Shown here in pieces: positions 8,585 through 16,645 of a DNA stretch of 28,248 nt. The position numbers and the translations under genes are program-made. The stretch comes from an uncultured Collinsella sp. (GTDB lineage Bacteria > Actinomycetota > Coriobacteriia > Coriobacteriales > Coriobacteriaceae), in assembly GCA_937937835.1 (NCBI GenBank), contig CALDBJ010000111.1, forward strand, positions 1 to 28,248. The letters are read 5' to 3'. The notes under the pieces were generated by a model. That model made no database searches, was not told where the DNA came from, and was given only the letters and a program-made list of their open reading frames with translations. Position 1 is the stretch's first letter; the number at the start of each line of letters is the position of its first letter.

Positions 8585-9127
8585 TTACTCGTGAACGATC
8601 TCGACATGGACGATCTCGTCGCCGGCACGCAGCTGCGAAATCACATCGAGACCCTCGACCGTGGTACCAAAGACGGTGTAACCGGAATCGAGGTTATGCT
8701 GGGCACCCAGGCAGAAGTAGAACTGCGAACCCGCGGAATCGGGGTCCATGGAGCGTGCCATGGCAAGGGCACCATCGACATGGCTGTTGCGCGGATTGGT
8801 GGCAAACTCGCCCTTGATGCAGTAGCCGGGGCCACCGGTACCGGGCATGCCGTCGGGGCCCTCAAGACCGGCAGCGACGTCGGCGCCGGACATATCGCGG
8901 GTATTGGGGTCGCCGCCCTGAATGACAAAGCCGGGCACATAGCGATGGAACTTAAGGCCATCATAGAAACCCATCGTGGAAAGCTCACAGAAGTTCGCGA
9001 CATGAATGGGAGCGCCCTCACCGTCAAACTTGACCTTGATGGTACCCTTCGACGTCTCGATAACGGCGCACTCGTCGCCGGCAAGCTGATACTCGGGCGT
9101 GTAGAGCTCTTTCTTAAAACCAAACAT
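8585..9127 (-). CDS. Cyclophilin-type peptidyl-prolyl cis-trans isomerase
   Basis: 180 aa, one compact cyclophilin domain with no signal peptide, so probably cytoplasmic. Visible motifs are FHRYVPGFVIQGGDPN (active-site Arg plus the GGDP loop), the ALAMAR strand and GSQFYFCLG. It catalyses proline isomerisation during protein folding. The QFF motif of classic cyclophilins reads QFY, as in many bacterial members. The first ~20 residues are an extra N-terminal segment ahead of the core. The ATG has AGGAAGGA upstream. It is the first gene of a two-gene unit with the TPR protein, behind a good promoter at 9167-9196. Confidence 0.93.
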   Translation of the reverse strand: MFGFKKELYTPEYQLAGDECAVIETSKGTIKVKFDGEGAPIHVANFCELSTMGFYDGLKFHRYVPGFVIQGGDPNTRDMSGADVAAGLEGPDGMPGTGGPGYCIKGEFATNPRNSHVDGALAMARSMDPDSAGSQFYFCLGAQHNLDSGYTVFGTTVEGLDVISQLRAGDEIVHVEIVHE

Positions 9128-9166
9128 GTGGTTCCTTCCTCGTGCGTTTAAAGCATATTTGTACGA

Positions 9167-9196
9167 ATTGTAGCAATAAGCATGCGCTTACATCAA
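9167..9196 (-). promoter_or_regulatory. Promoter of the cyclophilin-TPR unit
   Basis: Minus strand: -35 TTGATG (9196-9191), an 18-base spacer, -10 TACAAT (9172-9167). The start codon is about 40 bases downstream. The spacer contains the near-palindrome AAGCGCATGCTT, which could be an operator. Confidence 0.6.
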
Positions 9197-9234
9197 TTGC
9201 GCACGTAGGTTATGCCGACTATGGCGAACTAATT

Positions 9235-10377
9235 TTAGGAACGCTGCTGCGGCTTCCAGGAGCCCACGTTGGCGTCGTACTGATTCAGCGCGCTGTTGCC
9301 GCCCTGTGCGATGGGCGCCAGGATCTCGCTTTGGTGGGAACTCATCGACTCGCCATCGGGAATGGCCAGCGAGATATCCCAGCTCTGGCAGATTACGTCG
9401 ACGCGCTCATACATCCACTCGGCAAGCTGCTTTAAGTGGGCGATGTCATCCACATAGACCGTATCGTCCTGATACTTAAGGTTGTTAAGCTCATCTTGCG
9501 TCTTTTTGATCTGGTCGCGCAGGGCGTAAGCACTCTGCGACAGCTCCTGACGGGTGGACAGCGGCGATCGGAGATAGCCGTTGTTAAAGGAATCGATGAC
9601 CTCGCCGATCTGGTCCTCGTCACCGTAGGACACGATGGTCTGATACAGACCGTCGAGCCTGGTATAGAGCTGGTCATCGGTGAGCACGGTTTCTTCCTGG
9701 ACCACCTCGGCAGAATCGTCTTGCTTGGTATCGTCCTCAGGCGCCTCGCCCTTTTGGCGCGGAGGGAAGGTCGTCTGCGCGGCCTGACCAAACTGGTCAT
9801 AGAAGCCAGGCATGACACCCATGGGATCGGCCGTCACGAACCAATAGGCACCGCCGCAAACGACGGCAAGGACCGCGATGACGATGAGCGGCTTGGGAAT
9901 ATGACGCTTGTGCTTGTGATAGGCGTCCTCGTCGGGATGCACCTTGCGCTTGGGTTTTTGAGCATCGTCATGCAAGGAAACCGGCGTGGGAATATCGACC
10001 TTGGGGATACCGAAATCCTTATCGAAAGCCGGCAGCACGCAGGTCTCGTTAGGATCGGCGGCGTCCGAAAGCACCGCAGCGGCAGAGGCCGGCGCATGAG
10101 GCACCTCGGTATCGATCTGCTCTTGCGTTAGGCGCGGAAAGCCTGCCGTGCGGCCCGCTGCCAGGTCGGATGCGGCCGCGTCCTCGGAGAGGATACCCGG
10201 AGCGGGGCGTCCGCATTTGGGGCACGTACGATCATGCGGAGAAAGACGGGCACCGCAGCCCTCACAGAACACGAACTCGGTGTGCTCGGGACCATCGCCC
10301 GGACCCACATAGGCGTTGCAGTAGGGACAGAACGAGGCGCCGTCCTCGATAGTCTTAAGGCAATGCGGGCAGATCAC
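9235..10377 (-). CDS. Double zinc-ribbon, single-pass membrane protein
   Basis: 380 aa, function unknown. The N-terminus carries two CxxC...CxxC zinc ribbons (Cys3/6/17/20 and Cys38/41/52/55). An acidic, proline-rich linker follows, then a basic patch (HKHKRHIPKP), one membrane helix (about 163-181) and a mostly helical C-terminal domain rich in Gln, Asp and Glu. The ribbons should be cytoplasmic and the C-terminus outside. I start at GTG (10377), which has AGAGG five bases upstream and gives the usual zinc-ribbon beginning MICPHC. The open frame extends ten codons further to a TTG at 10407 with no ribosome-binding site. It is separated from the P-type ATPase gene by 103 bases, where TATGCT (minus strand, 10423-10418) could be a -10 box. 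Confidence 0.75.
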   Translation of the reverse strand: MICPHCLKTIEDGASFCPYCNAYVGPGDGPEHTEFVFCEGCGARLSPHDRTCPKCGRPAPGILSEDAAASDLAAGRTAGFPRLTQEQIDTEVPHAPASAAAVLSDAADPNETCVLPAFDKDFGIPKVDIPTPVSLHDDAQKPKRKVHPDEDAYHKHKRHIPKPLIVIAVLAVVCGGAYWFVTADPMGVMPGFYDQFGQAAQTTFPPRQKGEAPEDDTKQDDSAEVVQEETVLTDDQLYTRLDGLYQTIVSYGDEDQIGEVIDSFNNGYLRSPLSTRQELSQSAYALRDQIKKTQDELNNLKYQDDTVYVDDIAHLKQLAEWMYERVDVICQSWDISLAIPDGESMSSHQSEILAPIAQGGNSALNQYDANVGSWKPQQRS

Positions 10378-10480
10378 GGCATCCTCTTTTCGAAGCAATT
10401 CAAACAATCGAGGTTAGAGCATAACATCGCCACGGCCCCACAGGAACAAGGCACCAATTCAACATCGCCAGGGCGCGTAG

Positions 10481-13204
10481 TTACTTCTTCTTTTTGCTTG
10501 GCATCGAGACTTTGATGCCTTGGGCGGACTTGGTCACGCGAGAGCGCTTGGCTCCGGCACCCTTCTTGTTCTTGGGCTGGGCCTGGGCCACGCCCTCGAG
10601 TGCACGGGCCTCGGCCTCGCGAGCGGTGCGATCTTCGCGGCGCTGCGCCATGTCGGCGGCGACGCGCTTGGCAAAACGCTCGGCCGTCGAACCCGTCGAG
10701 CTCACCTTGCCGCCACCGCGACCCAGGTGGACGCGCACACCACGGCCAAAACCAGTTGCGGCATGACGACGACGCGGCTTGAGCGAATCCATCATCGTAG
10801 CGAGCTTAAAGAACACCGAGCAGGTAAAGACCACGATAACAGCCAAGATAACCATCTGGCCCATCGACAGGTTGGCAATGGACAGTAGCTCCGGGAATCC
10901 GATAACGCCCACCAGGATGCCGGCGACTACAAACACAAAGAGCACAACACGTATGGGCGTGAGAGGCTGCGAGATGCGCCAGATCAGGCTGACGCTCGCC
11001 GCGCACGACGTAAGCAGACACATCGTAGACAGCGTGAGCTGGCTAAAGCCAAATACGCGCGCCACAAAGATATCGAGCGCCGCGGCCAAAATGACCGCAA
11101 TCGACGCCGGCAGCGCACGCTTAAGCACGTTGGTCAAGAACGACCCCTTCACGCGGGCGTTGTTAGGCTCCAGGCCCAGCACAAAGCCCGGCGCGCCGAT
11201 GCAGAAGAAGTTGATGAGCGTCATCTGAATGGGCTCGAAGGGATACGGCGGCAGCGCGATGCACAGCGCCGCCAGGCCCATCGAGAAAAGCGTCTTGGTC
11301 AGAAAGAGCGCGGCAGAGCGCTGCAGGTTATTGATGGAACGACGGCCCTCGGCCACCACAGCGGGCATCGAGGCAAAGTCGTTATCGACGAGCACGATCT
11401 CGGCCACATTGCGCGCGGCATCGGAGCCGGCGGCCATCGCCACGGAGCAGTCGGCCTCCTTGAGCGCCAGCACGTCGTTGACGCCGTCGCCCGTCATGGC
11501 CACGGTGTGCCCGCGGCGCTTGAGCGCCTGTACGAGCTCGCGCTTCTGTTGCGGCGTCACACGCCCAAAGACGTGATAGCGGTCCACCGCCGCATCAATC
11601 TTGGACGGCGTATCGAGCGTCGTAGCGTCGACGTAGGCATCGGCGCCCGGCACGCCCACCACGCACGCGATCGACGACACCGTACGCGGGTCGTCGCCGC
11701 TGATCACGTTGAGGGTCACGCCCTGCTCGTTAAAGTAGCCGATAGTCTCGGCCGCCGAGGTGCGAATCTCATCGCGAATGGTCACAAAGCCCACGGGCTC
11801 GGCCTCGCCCACCATATCGCCGTCGGGCGTAAAGCCGTCCACGCGGGCTACCACAAGCACGCGGCAAGTGTCGGCAAGCTCGGCCACACGATTCTCGACC
11901 TGCGCAAATGCGCGATCAGAGAGCACAAACTGCGCGGCACCCATCACATAGGAGCCCTGCGCAAACGACGCGCCGCTCCACTTTTTGGACGACGAGAACG
12001 GAATGACCGACAGCGGCTCGGACACCTCGACCGGACGATCGGCGTAGTAGTTGAGCAGCGCCTGACAGGTCTCGTTGGCATCCGCCGAGGTCGCACGTGC
12101 CACGTTGGCAAGCGCAAAGTCGAGCACCGTGGTCTCGACAGGGACAGCTGCCTCGTCCGAGTCCGCGCCAAAGCCAACACCCTCAACAGGCAGCGGGTAG
12201 GTGCCCTCGACCTCCATACGGCCCGAGGTAATGGTGCCCGTCTTGTCCAGGCACAGCACGTCGACGCGCGCGAGCGTCTCGATGCAGTAGAGCTGCTGTG
12301 CCAGCACCTTGCGACGCGCCAGGCGCACCGTGGCGATCGCGAGCACCGACGAGGTCAGCAGCACCAGGCCCTGCGGAATCATGCCCAGCAGGGCACCCAC
12401 CGTGGACAGCAGCGCCGAAGAAGGCACACGACCAGCCAGCAGCTCGGAGAAGCACCAGGAAAGCGCGCTATCACCCGGGGTCCCCGCAGCATCCCACAGC
12501 TCGCTCACACTCGAGGCAAAGAGCGCCAGACCAAGCGGAATCATGATAATGCTCGCGAACCGCACGATGGCGTTCAGTGCGTTCATGATCTCGGAATTGA
12601 CCTTTTTGACGTATTTGGCCTCGTTATTGATCTTTGCCACGTAGTTATCGGCGCCGACATGGATCACGCGGGCGCGCAGCAGGCCCGAGTCGATAAAGCT
12701 GCCGCTCATGAGCTCGGAGCCTGGCTGTTTCTTAATGAGGTCGCTCTCGCCCGTCAGCAGGCTCTCGTTGACGAGCGCCTCGCCAGACACAACCACGGCG
12801 TCGGCGGGAATCTGGTCACCGCGCCCCAGGCGAATGATATCGTCGAGCACGATCTGGTCCAGGTCGAGCTCCACCTCGGCGCCGTCGCGCACCGCGATGG
12901 CCTTCTTAGAGGTGAGCAGCGTAAGCTTGTCGACCATCCGCTTAGAACGCATGGACTGAATGACGCCAATTGCCGTGTTCAAGAACACCACGAACAGGAA
13001 CGTCAGGTTCTTAAACGAACCGGTCAGCAACACCAAAATCGCCAAGACCACGTTGATCAAGTTAAACAGCGTGCAGAGGTTCTCGATGATGAGCTCGCGG
13101 ACCGACTTGGTCTTGAGCTCCATGTTGCGGTTGATCTTACCGGCGGCGATGCGCTCCTCGACCTCGGCGGTCGAGAGTCCGCGCTCGATATCCGTTGTTG
13201 CCAT
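10481..13204 (-). CDS. Cation-transporting P-type ATPase, CtpE-like
   Basis: About 907 aa. The P-type ATPase core is complete: TGES actuator loop (151-154), DKTGT with the phosphorylated Asp320, and the MTGDGVNDVLALKEAD hinge, followed by the C-terminal membrane helices. There is no heavy-metal-binding N-terminal domain. The opening (LSTAEVEERIAAGKINRN) and overall pattern resemble actinobacterial CtpE, a calcium-uptake ATPase in mycobacteria; the substrate here is an inference. A basic tail of about 80 residues ending in KKKK follows the last helix and is probably cytoplasmic. The open frame continues upstream into the tRNA-Arg gene, but that is fortuitous. I chose the ATG giving MATTDIERG, with ATG at 13216 as the alternative; neither has a strong ribosome-binding site. 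Confidence 0.88.
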   Translation of the reverse strand: MATTDIERGLSTAEVEERIAAGKINRNMELKTKSVRELIIENLCTLFNLINVVLAILVLLTGSFKNLTFLFVVFLNTAIGVIQSMRSKRMVDKLTLLTSKKAIAVRDGAEVELDLDQIVLDDIIRLGRGDQIPADAVVVSGEALVNESLLTGESDLIKKQPGSELMSGSFIDSGLLRARVIHVGADNYVAKINNEAKYVKKVNSEIMNALNAIVRFASIIMIPLGLALFASSVSELWDAAGTPGDSALSWCFSELLAGRVPSSALLSTVGALLGMIPQGLVLLTSSVLAIATVRLARRKVLAQQLYCIETLARVDVLCLDKTGTITSGRMEVEGTYPLPVEGVGFGADSDEAAVPVETTVLDFALANVARATSADANETCQALLNYYADRPVEVSEPLSVIPFSSSKKWSGASFAQGSYVMGAAQFVLSDRAFAQVENRVAELADTCRVLVVARVDGFTPDGDMVGEAEPVGFVTIRDEIRTSAAETIGYFNEQGVTLNVISGDDPRTVSSIACVVGVPGADAYVDATTLDTPSKIDAAVDRYHVFGRVTPQQKRELVQALKRRGHTVAMTGDGVNDVLALKEADCSVAMAAGSDAARNVAEIVLVDNDFASMPAVVAEGRRSINNLQRSAALFLTKTLFSMGLAALCIALPPYPFEPIQMTLINFFCIGAPGFVLGLEPNNARVKGSFLTNVLKRALPASIAVILAAALDIFVARVFGFSQLTLSTMCLLTSCAASVSLIWRISQPLTPIRVVLFVFVVAGILVGVIGFPELLSIANLSMGQMVILAVIVVFTCSVFFKLATMMDSLKPRRRHAATGFGRGVRVHLGRGGGKVSSTGSTAERFAKRVAADMAQRREDRTAREAEARALEGVAQAQPKNKKGAGAKRSRVTKSAQGIKVSMPSKKKK

Positions 13205-13234
13205 ACCACGTCCCATCACGTCGCGTCGGTATAA

Positions 13235-13268
13235 GAAAACCGCCCGGACCATGCGAGGTTCGGACGGT
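13235..13268 (-). terminator. Intrinsic terminator of tRNA-Arg(CCG)
   Basis: On the minus strand a 12-base stem (ACCGTCCGAACC with GGTCCGGGCGGT; one wobble and one mismatch) encloses a six-base loop and is followed by TTTTC. It ends 12 bases after the tRNA 3' end and lies just before the P-type ATPase gene. Confidence 0.75.
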
Positions 13269-13279
13269 CTTACGTTCGA

Positions 13280-13356
13280 TGGTGCCCCATGTTGGATTCG
13301 AACCAACGGCCTTCTGCTCCGGAGGCAGACGCTCTAATCCCCTGAGCTAATAGGGC
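13280..13356 (-). tRNA. tRNA-Arg, anticodon CCG
   Basis: A 77-base cloverleaf with encoded CCA. The acceptor stem is GCCCTAT with ATGGGGC. The D arm is GCTC...GAGC. The anticodon stem is TCTGC/GCAGA with loop CTCCGGA, so the anticodon is CCG, reading CGG. The T arm is GTTGG TTCGAATC CAAC. All stems close with at most one wobble each. Confidence 0.97.
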
Positions 13357-13367
13357 GAACGGTAGGC

Positions 13368-13397
13368 ATTATACCCAAGTGCGCCACGGGCTAACAA
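13368..13397 (-). promoter_or_regulatory. Promoter of tRNA-Arg(CCG)
   Basis: Minus strand: -35 TTGTTA (13397-13392), an 18-base spacer, and a consensus -10 TATAAT (13373-13368), 12 bases before the tRNA 5' end. Confidence 0.8.
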
Positions 13398-13476
13398 AAT
13401 AATAGAAAAAGCTTTGCAATTACGTGGGAGACGCGCCGCGACGGTGCGCTTTAGGCGGCAAAAGCGAGTCAGATAG

Positions 13477-13482
13477 TATAAA
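13477..13482 (+). promoter_or_regulatory. -10 box of the likely aro operon promoter
   Basis: TATAAA (five of six) preceded by GATAG. No good -35 is seen at 16-18 bases. The predicted transcription start is near 13489, so the leader before the hairpin at 13501 would be very short. It is the only convincing plus-strand -10 between the tRNA gene and aroF. Confidence 0.45.
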
Positions 13483-13487
13483 CTCTC

Positions 13488-13562
13488 ATGCACATATATA
13501 ACGGCTCGCGATGCGGGCCGTTTTTGCAAGGGTTATCCATCGAGGTGAGAGGCACACCATGA
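13488..13562 (+). CDS. Possible 24-codon leader ORF overlapping aroF
   Basis: The ATG at 13488 opens a 24-residue frame beginning MHIYNGSRCGPFLQG. Its TGA stop (13560-13562) overlaps the aroF ATG (13559-13561) as ATGA. It contains the whole terminator-like hairpin. There is no ribosome-binding site. If the -10 at 13477 is used, the ATG would lie at or next to the 5' end and would need leaderless translation. It has no run of aromatic codons (one Tyr, one Phe). It may be chance. Confidence 0.2.
   Translation: MHIYNGSRCGPFLQGLSIEVRGTP
13501..13525 (+). terminator. Terminator-like hairpin upstream of aroF, candidate attenuator
   Basis: ACGGCTCGC (13501-13509) pairs with GCGGGCCGT (13513-13521) over nine bases with one wobble, around a GAT loop, followed by T-rich TTTTTG. 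No plus-strand gene lies upstream for it to terminate, and the aroF start is 34 bases downstream. It fits either an attenuator of the aro operon or a stop for stray transcription from the left. Confidence 0.6.
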
Positions 13563-14584
13563 TTGCGATTTTAAAGCAGAGCGCCAGCGACGAGGCCGTA
13601 AGCCACATCGTCAGCTGGATCGAGAAAAAAGGACTCAAGACCGACGTCTCGCGCGGCGAGAACGAGACCATCATCGGCCTGGTGGGCGATACGACCAAGA
13701 TCGACCCGTTCCTGCTCGAGTCCATGGACGTCGTCGAGCGCGTGCAGCGCGTCTCCGAGCCGTTCAAGCGCGCCAACCGCAAGTTCCACCCCGAGGACTC
13801 CGTCATCGACTGCGGCCACGGCGTCAAGATCGGCGGCGACCAGTTCCAGGTCATCGCCGGCCCGTGCTCCGTCGAGGGCGAGAACCTCATCCGCATCGCC
13901 CGCCGCGTGAAGGCCGCCGGCGCTACGATGCTGCGCGGTGGCGCCTACAAGCCCCGCACCTCCCCGTACGCCTACCAGGGCATGGGTCCCGCCGGCCTGG
14001 ACCTGCTGTGCGAGGCATCCGCCGAGCTCGACATGCCGATCGTCACCGAGATCATGGACCCGCGCGACGTGCAGGTCTTCCTCGACAAGAAGATCGACGT
14101 CATGCAGATCGGCGCTCGCAACGCCCAGAACTTCCCCCTGCTCAAGGAGGTCGGCAAGACGCAGACCCCGATCCTGCTCAAGCGCGGCATGTCCGGCACC
14201 GTCGACGAGCTGCTTATGGCAGCCGAGTACATCATGAGCGAGGGCAACGACAACGTCATCCTGTGCGAGCGCGGCATCCGCACCTTCGAGACCCGCACTC
14301 GCAACACCTTCGACCTCAACGCCGTGCCGGTGCTGCACCACCTGTCGCACCTGCCCGTCGTCGCCGACCCCAGCCACGCCACCGGTTACACCCGCTATGT
14401 TGAGCCCATGGCGCTCGCCGCGACTGCCTGCGGCGCCAACGGTCTGGAGATCGAGGTCCACGACGACCCGAGCCACGCTTGGTCCGACGGTGCTCAGGCC
14501 CTCACCCCCGACCAGTTTGACGACACCATGCGCCGCATCCGCGCCATCCGCGAGGTCGTCTGCCAAGAGACCGTTCAGGAGTAG
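13559..14584 (+). CDS. aroF: 3-deoxy-7-phosphoheptulonate (DAHP) synthase, type I-beta
   Basis: 341 aa. Condenses phosphoenolpyruvate and erythrose 4-phosphate, the first shikimate step. Residues 1-70 form a ferredoxin-like N-terminal domain (MIAILKQSASDEAVSHIV), which in Thermotoga-type enzymes binds the feedback inhibitor. The barrel follows with GPCSVEG (101-107), RGGAYKPRTSPYAYQG, GARNAQNFPLLKEVG, LLKRGM and DPSHATG. The frame extends upstream to 13511, but the ATG at 13559 has GAGGTGAGAGG upstream and gives the family start. Third positions are almost all G or C, which suggests high expression. It heads the aro operon; tyrA begins three bases after its stop. I use aroF generically, since the inhibitor cannot be read from sequence. 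Confidence 0.95.
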   Translation: MIAILKQSASDEAVSHIVSWIEKKGLKTDVSRGENETIIGLVGDTTKIDPFLLESMDVVERVQRVSEPFKRANRKFHPEDSVIDCGHGVKIGGDQFQVIAGPCSVEGENLIRIARRVKAAGATMLRGGAYKPRTSPYAYQGMGPAGLDLLCEASAELDMPIVTEIMDPRDVQVFLDKKIDVMQIGARNAQNFPLLKEVGKTQTPILLKRGMSGTVDELLMAAEYIMSEGNDNVILCERGIRTFETRTRNTFDLNAVPVLHHLSHLPVVADPSHATGYTRYVEPMALAATACGANGLEIEVHDDPSHAWSDGAQALTPDQFDDTMRRIRAIREVVCQETVQE

Positions 14585-14587
14585 GCC

Positions 14588-15502
14588 ATGGGTACGGTGA
14601 GAAACGCACGCGTTAACCAGGGTGGCCCCAGATGCGCCGGTATCGTGGGCCTGGGCCTCATCGGCGGCAGCTTTGCCCGCGGCTATGCGCAGGCGGGCGT
14701 CCGCGTGCTGGCCTGGGACCCCGATGACGACGTCATGACGGCCGCCAGTATGGGTACCGTTGCCGGCGAGCTCAACGACGAGACGCTCGGCGAATGCGAC
14801 ATCATCGTCCTGGCATGCTACCCCGAGGCCTGCATCGAGTGGCTCGAGGCGCACGCCCAGGCACTCGCCGACGCCACCGACACCGAGGCCATCATGGGCC
14901 CCGTGGTGATCGACACCGTGGGCGTCAAGGGCATCGTGTGCGAGCGCGCCTTTGAGCTTGCCCGCGAGCACGGTTTTTACTTTGTGGGCGCGCACCCCAT
15001 GGCGGGCACGCAGTTCTCGGGCTACGCGCATTCCCGCGCCGACCTGTTCCAGGGCGCACCGCTCGTGCTTGTACCGCCCGCAGTGGACGACGCACTTAAG
15101 CTGGAGCTTTTGGGCCAGGTGCGCGAGATGGTACGTCCCTTAGGCTTTGGCAAGTTCAGCGTAACGAGCGCCGCCGAGCACGACCGCGTCATCGCCTTTA
15201 CAAGCCAGCTTGCGCACGTGGTATCCAACGCCTACGTCAAGAGCCCCACTGCCCAGGTCCACCACGGCTTTTCGGCCGGCAGCTACCGCGACCTCACCCG
15301 CGTGGCGCACCTCAATCCGCAGATGTGGTCCGAGCTCATGATCGACGACGCCGATGCGCTCGCCTTCGAGATCGACCATCTGATCGAATCGCTCGGCGCC
15401 TACAGCCGCGCCCTTAAGGACCGCGACCAGCGCTATCTGGAGAATCTCCTTGCCGAGGGCGACCGCATCAAGCGCGCGCTCGACGACGAGACCTCCCACT
15501 AG
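14588..15502 (+). CDS. tyrA: Prephenate dehydrogenase
   Basis: 304 aa. Oxidatively decarboxylates prephenate to 4-hydroxyphenylpyruvate for tyrosine. The NAD(P) Rossmann motif is GLGLIGGS (21-28). The catalytic HPMAGTQFSGY motif starts at His136, and the helical dimerisation domain includes HVVSNAYVKS and SYRDLTRVA. There is no chorismate mutase domain (that is on pheA here) and no C-terminal ACT domain, so tyrosine feedback is probably exerted elsewhere, for example on DAHP synthase. The ATG lies three bases after the aroF stop, and the stop region GGAGTAG may supply part of the ribosome-binding site. A basic ~15-residue N-terminus precedes the Rossmann fold. Confidence 0.93.
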   Translation: MGTVRNARVNQGGPRCAGIVGLGLIGGSFARGYAQAGVRVLAWDPDDDVMTAASMGTVAGELNDETLGECDIIVLACYPEACIEWLEAHAQALADATDTEAIMGPVVIDTVGVKGIVCERAFELAREHGFYFVGAHPMAGTQFSGYAHSRADLFQGAPLVLVPPAVDDALKLELLGQVREMVRPLGFGKFSVTSAAEHDRVIAFTSQLAHVVSNAYVKSPTAQVHHGFSAGSYRDLTRVAHLNPQMWSELMIDDADALAFEIDHLIESLGAYSRALKDRDQRYLENLLAEGDRIKRALDDETSH

Positions 15503-15538
15503 ACCACCCATCACGCCAGGTCGAAAGGACCGAAGCTT

Positions 15539-16645
15539 ATGGCGATTACCATCGATATCGACACCGCACGCCCCTACCAGGTGCATGTGGGCACGTTTTT
15601 GCTGGAGCAGGCAGGCCCGCTCGTACGCGCCACCGCCGGCGGCTCGCGCGCCGTCATCGTGACGGACACCAACGTGGGCCCGCTCTACCAGATGCCCGTT
15701 AAGCAGAGCCTCGAATCCGCAGGGTACGAGGTGAGCATCTACACCTTCGAGGCCGGCGAGGCCCATAAGCGCGCCGAAACCTATGTTGCCATTTTGGAGT
15801 TTGTGGCCGAGCACGAGCTTTCGCGCTCCGACGTGATCGTGGCACTCGGTGGCGGCGTCGTGGGCGACGTGGCGGGCTTTGTGGCCGCCACCTACATGCG
15901 CGGCTGCAAGTTTGTGCAGATCCCGACGAGTCTGCTCGCCATGGTGGATTCGTCGGTCGGCGGCAAGACGGCCATCGACCTGGCTGCCGGCAAGAACTTG
16001 GCCGGTGCCTTTTGGCAACCGAGCGTGGTTATCGCCGACGTGGGGTGCCTGGCCACCCTCACGCCCGAACAGTTCGCCGACGGCTGCGGCGAGGTCGTCA
16101 AGCACGCCGTGATCGCCGACCCGGAGCTTTTCGCCGAGCTGGAGAAGACCCCGCTCACGCTGGAGCTACTCAACCGCGACGTGGCCCGTGTGGCGCTCAT
16201 CATCGCCCGCAATATCGACATTAAGCGCGCCGTGGTCGTTGCCGACGAGCGCGAAACCAATCAGCGCAAGCTCCTCAACTTTGGCCACAGCGCCGGACAC
16301 GCCGTCGAGGCCTGCGAGCACTTTGAGCTGGGACACGGCAACTGCGTGTCGATCGGCATGGGCATTATCACGCGTGCCGCAGCCCTGCACGGCATTTGCG
16401 ACGCAGAGCTGCCTGGCCGCATCGAGGAGCTCTGTGCGCGCCACGGCCTCAAGACCCGCTGCGACCTAGATGCCGATGCCGTCTTTGCCGAGGCACTCCA
16501 CGATAAAAAGCGCGCGGGCGACACCATCGACCTGGTAATTCCGCACGACATTGGCCGTTGCAGCATCGATCGCACGCCGCTTTCCACCTTCCACGATTTG
16601 ATTGCCGAGGGCCTCGGCCAGAAGGGAGACGTTTCCGCATGTTAG
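15539..16645 (+). CDS. aroB: 3-dehydroquinate synthase
   Basis: 368 aa. Converts DAHP to 3-dehydroquinate, using NAD and a divalent metal. The fold is complete: EAHKRAETY near the nucleotide site, GGGVVGDVAGF (from residue 104), the QIPTSLLAMVDSSVGGKTAID block, and the metal-ligand segments DGCGEVVKHA and NFGHSAGHAVE. The start follows GAAAGGA by about ten bases. The 36-base gap after tyrA is one of the few true gaps in the operon. The last seven bases overlap aroA. Confidence 0.96.
   Translation: MAITIDIDTARPYQVHVGTFLLEQAGPLVRATAGGSRAVIVTDTNVGPLYQMPVKQSLESAGYEVSIYTFEAGEAHKRAETYVAILEFVAEHELSRSDVIVALGGGVVGDVAGFVAATYMRGCKFVQIPTSLLAMVDSSVGGKTAIDLAAGKNLAGAFWQPSVVIADVGCLATLTPEQFADGCGEVVKHAVIADPELFAELEKTPLTLELLNRDVARVALIIARNIDIKRAVVVADERETNQRKLLNFGHSAGHAVEACEHFELGHGNCVSIGMGIITRAAALHGICDAELPGRIEELCARHGLKTRCDLDADAVFAEALHDKKRAGDTIDLVIPHDIGRCSIDRTPLSTFHDLIAEGLGQKGDVSAC

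Noticed and set aside
7233..8594. 453-codon plus-strand frame opposite the TPR gene
   Set aside because: It is a shadow of the TPR gene, with no ribosome-binding site or recognisable domain.
11507..13234. 575-codon plus-strand frame opposite the P-type ATPase
   Set aside because: It is antisense to a gene with complete P-type ATPase motifs, and its low-complexity His/Arg/Gln-rich translation is a typical shadow of GC-rich coding DNA.
13205..13306. N-terminal extension of the P-type ATPase (MVRIQHGAP...)
   Set aside because: It translates the 3' part of tRNA-Arg(CCG) and its terminator; the family N-terminus starts at MATTDIERG.
13571..15031. 486-codon minus-strand frame opposite aroF and tyrA
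   Set aside because: It is antisense to two clearly recognised enzymes, and the translation is Ala/Gly/His/Asp-rich without a family pattern.
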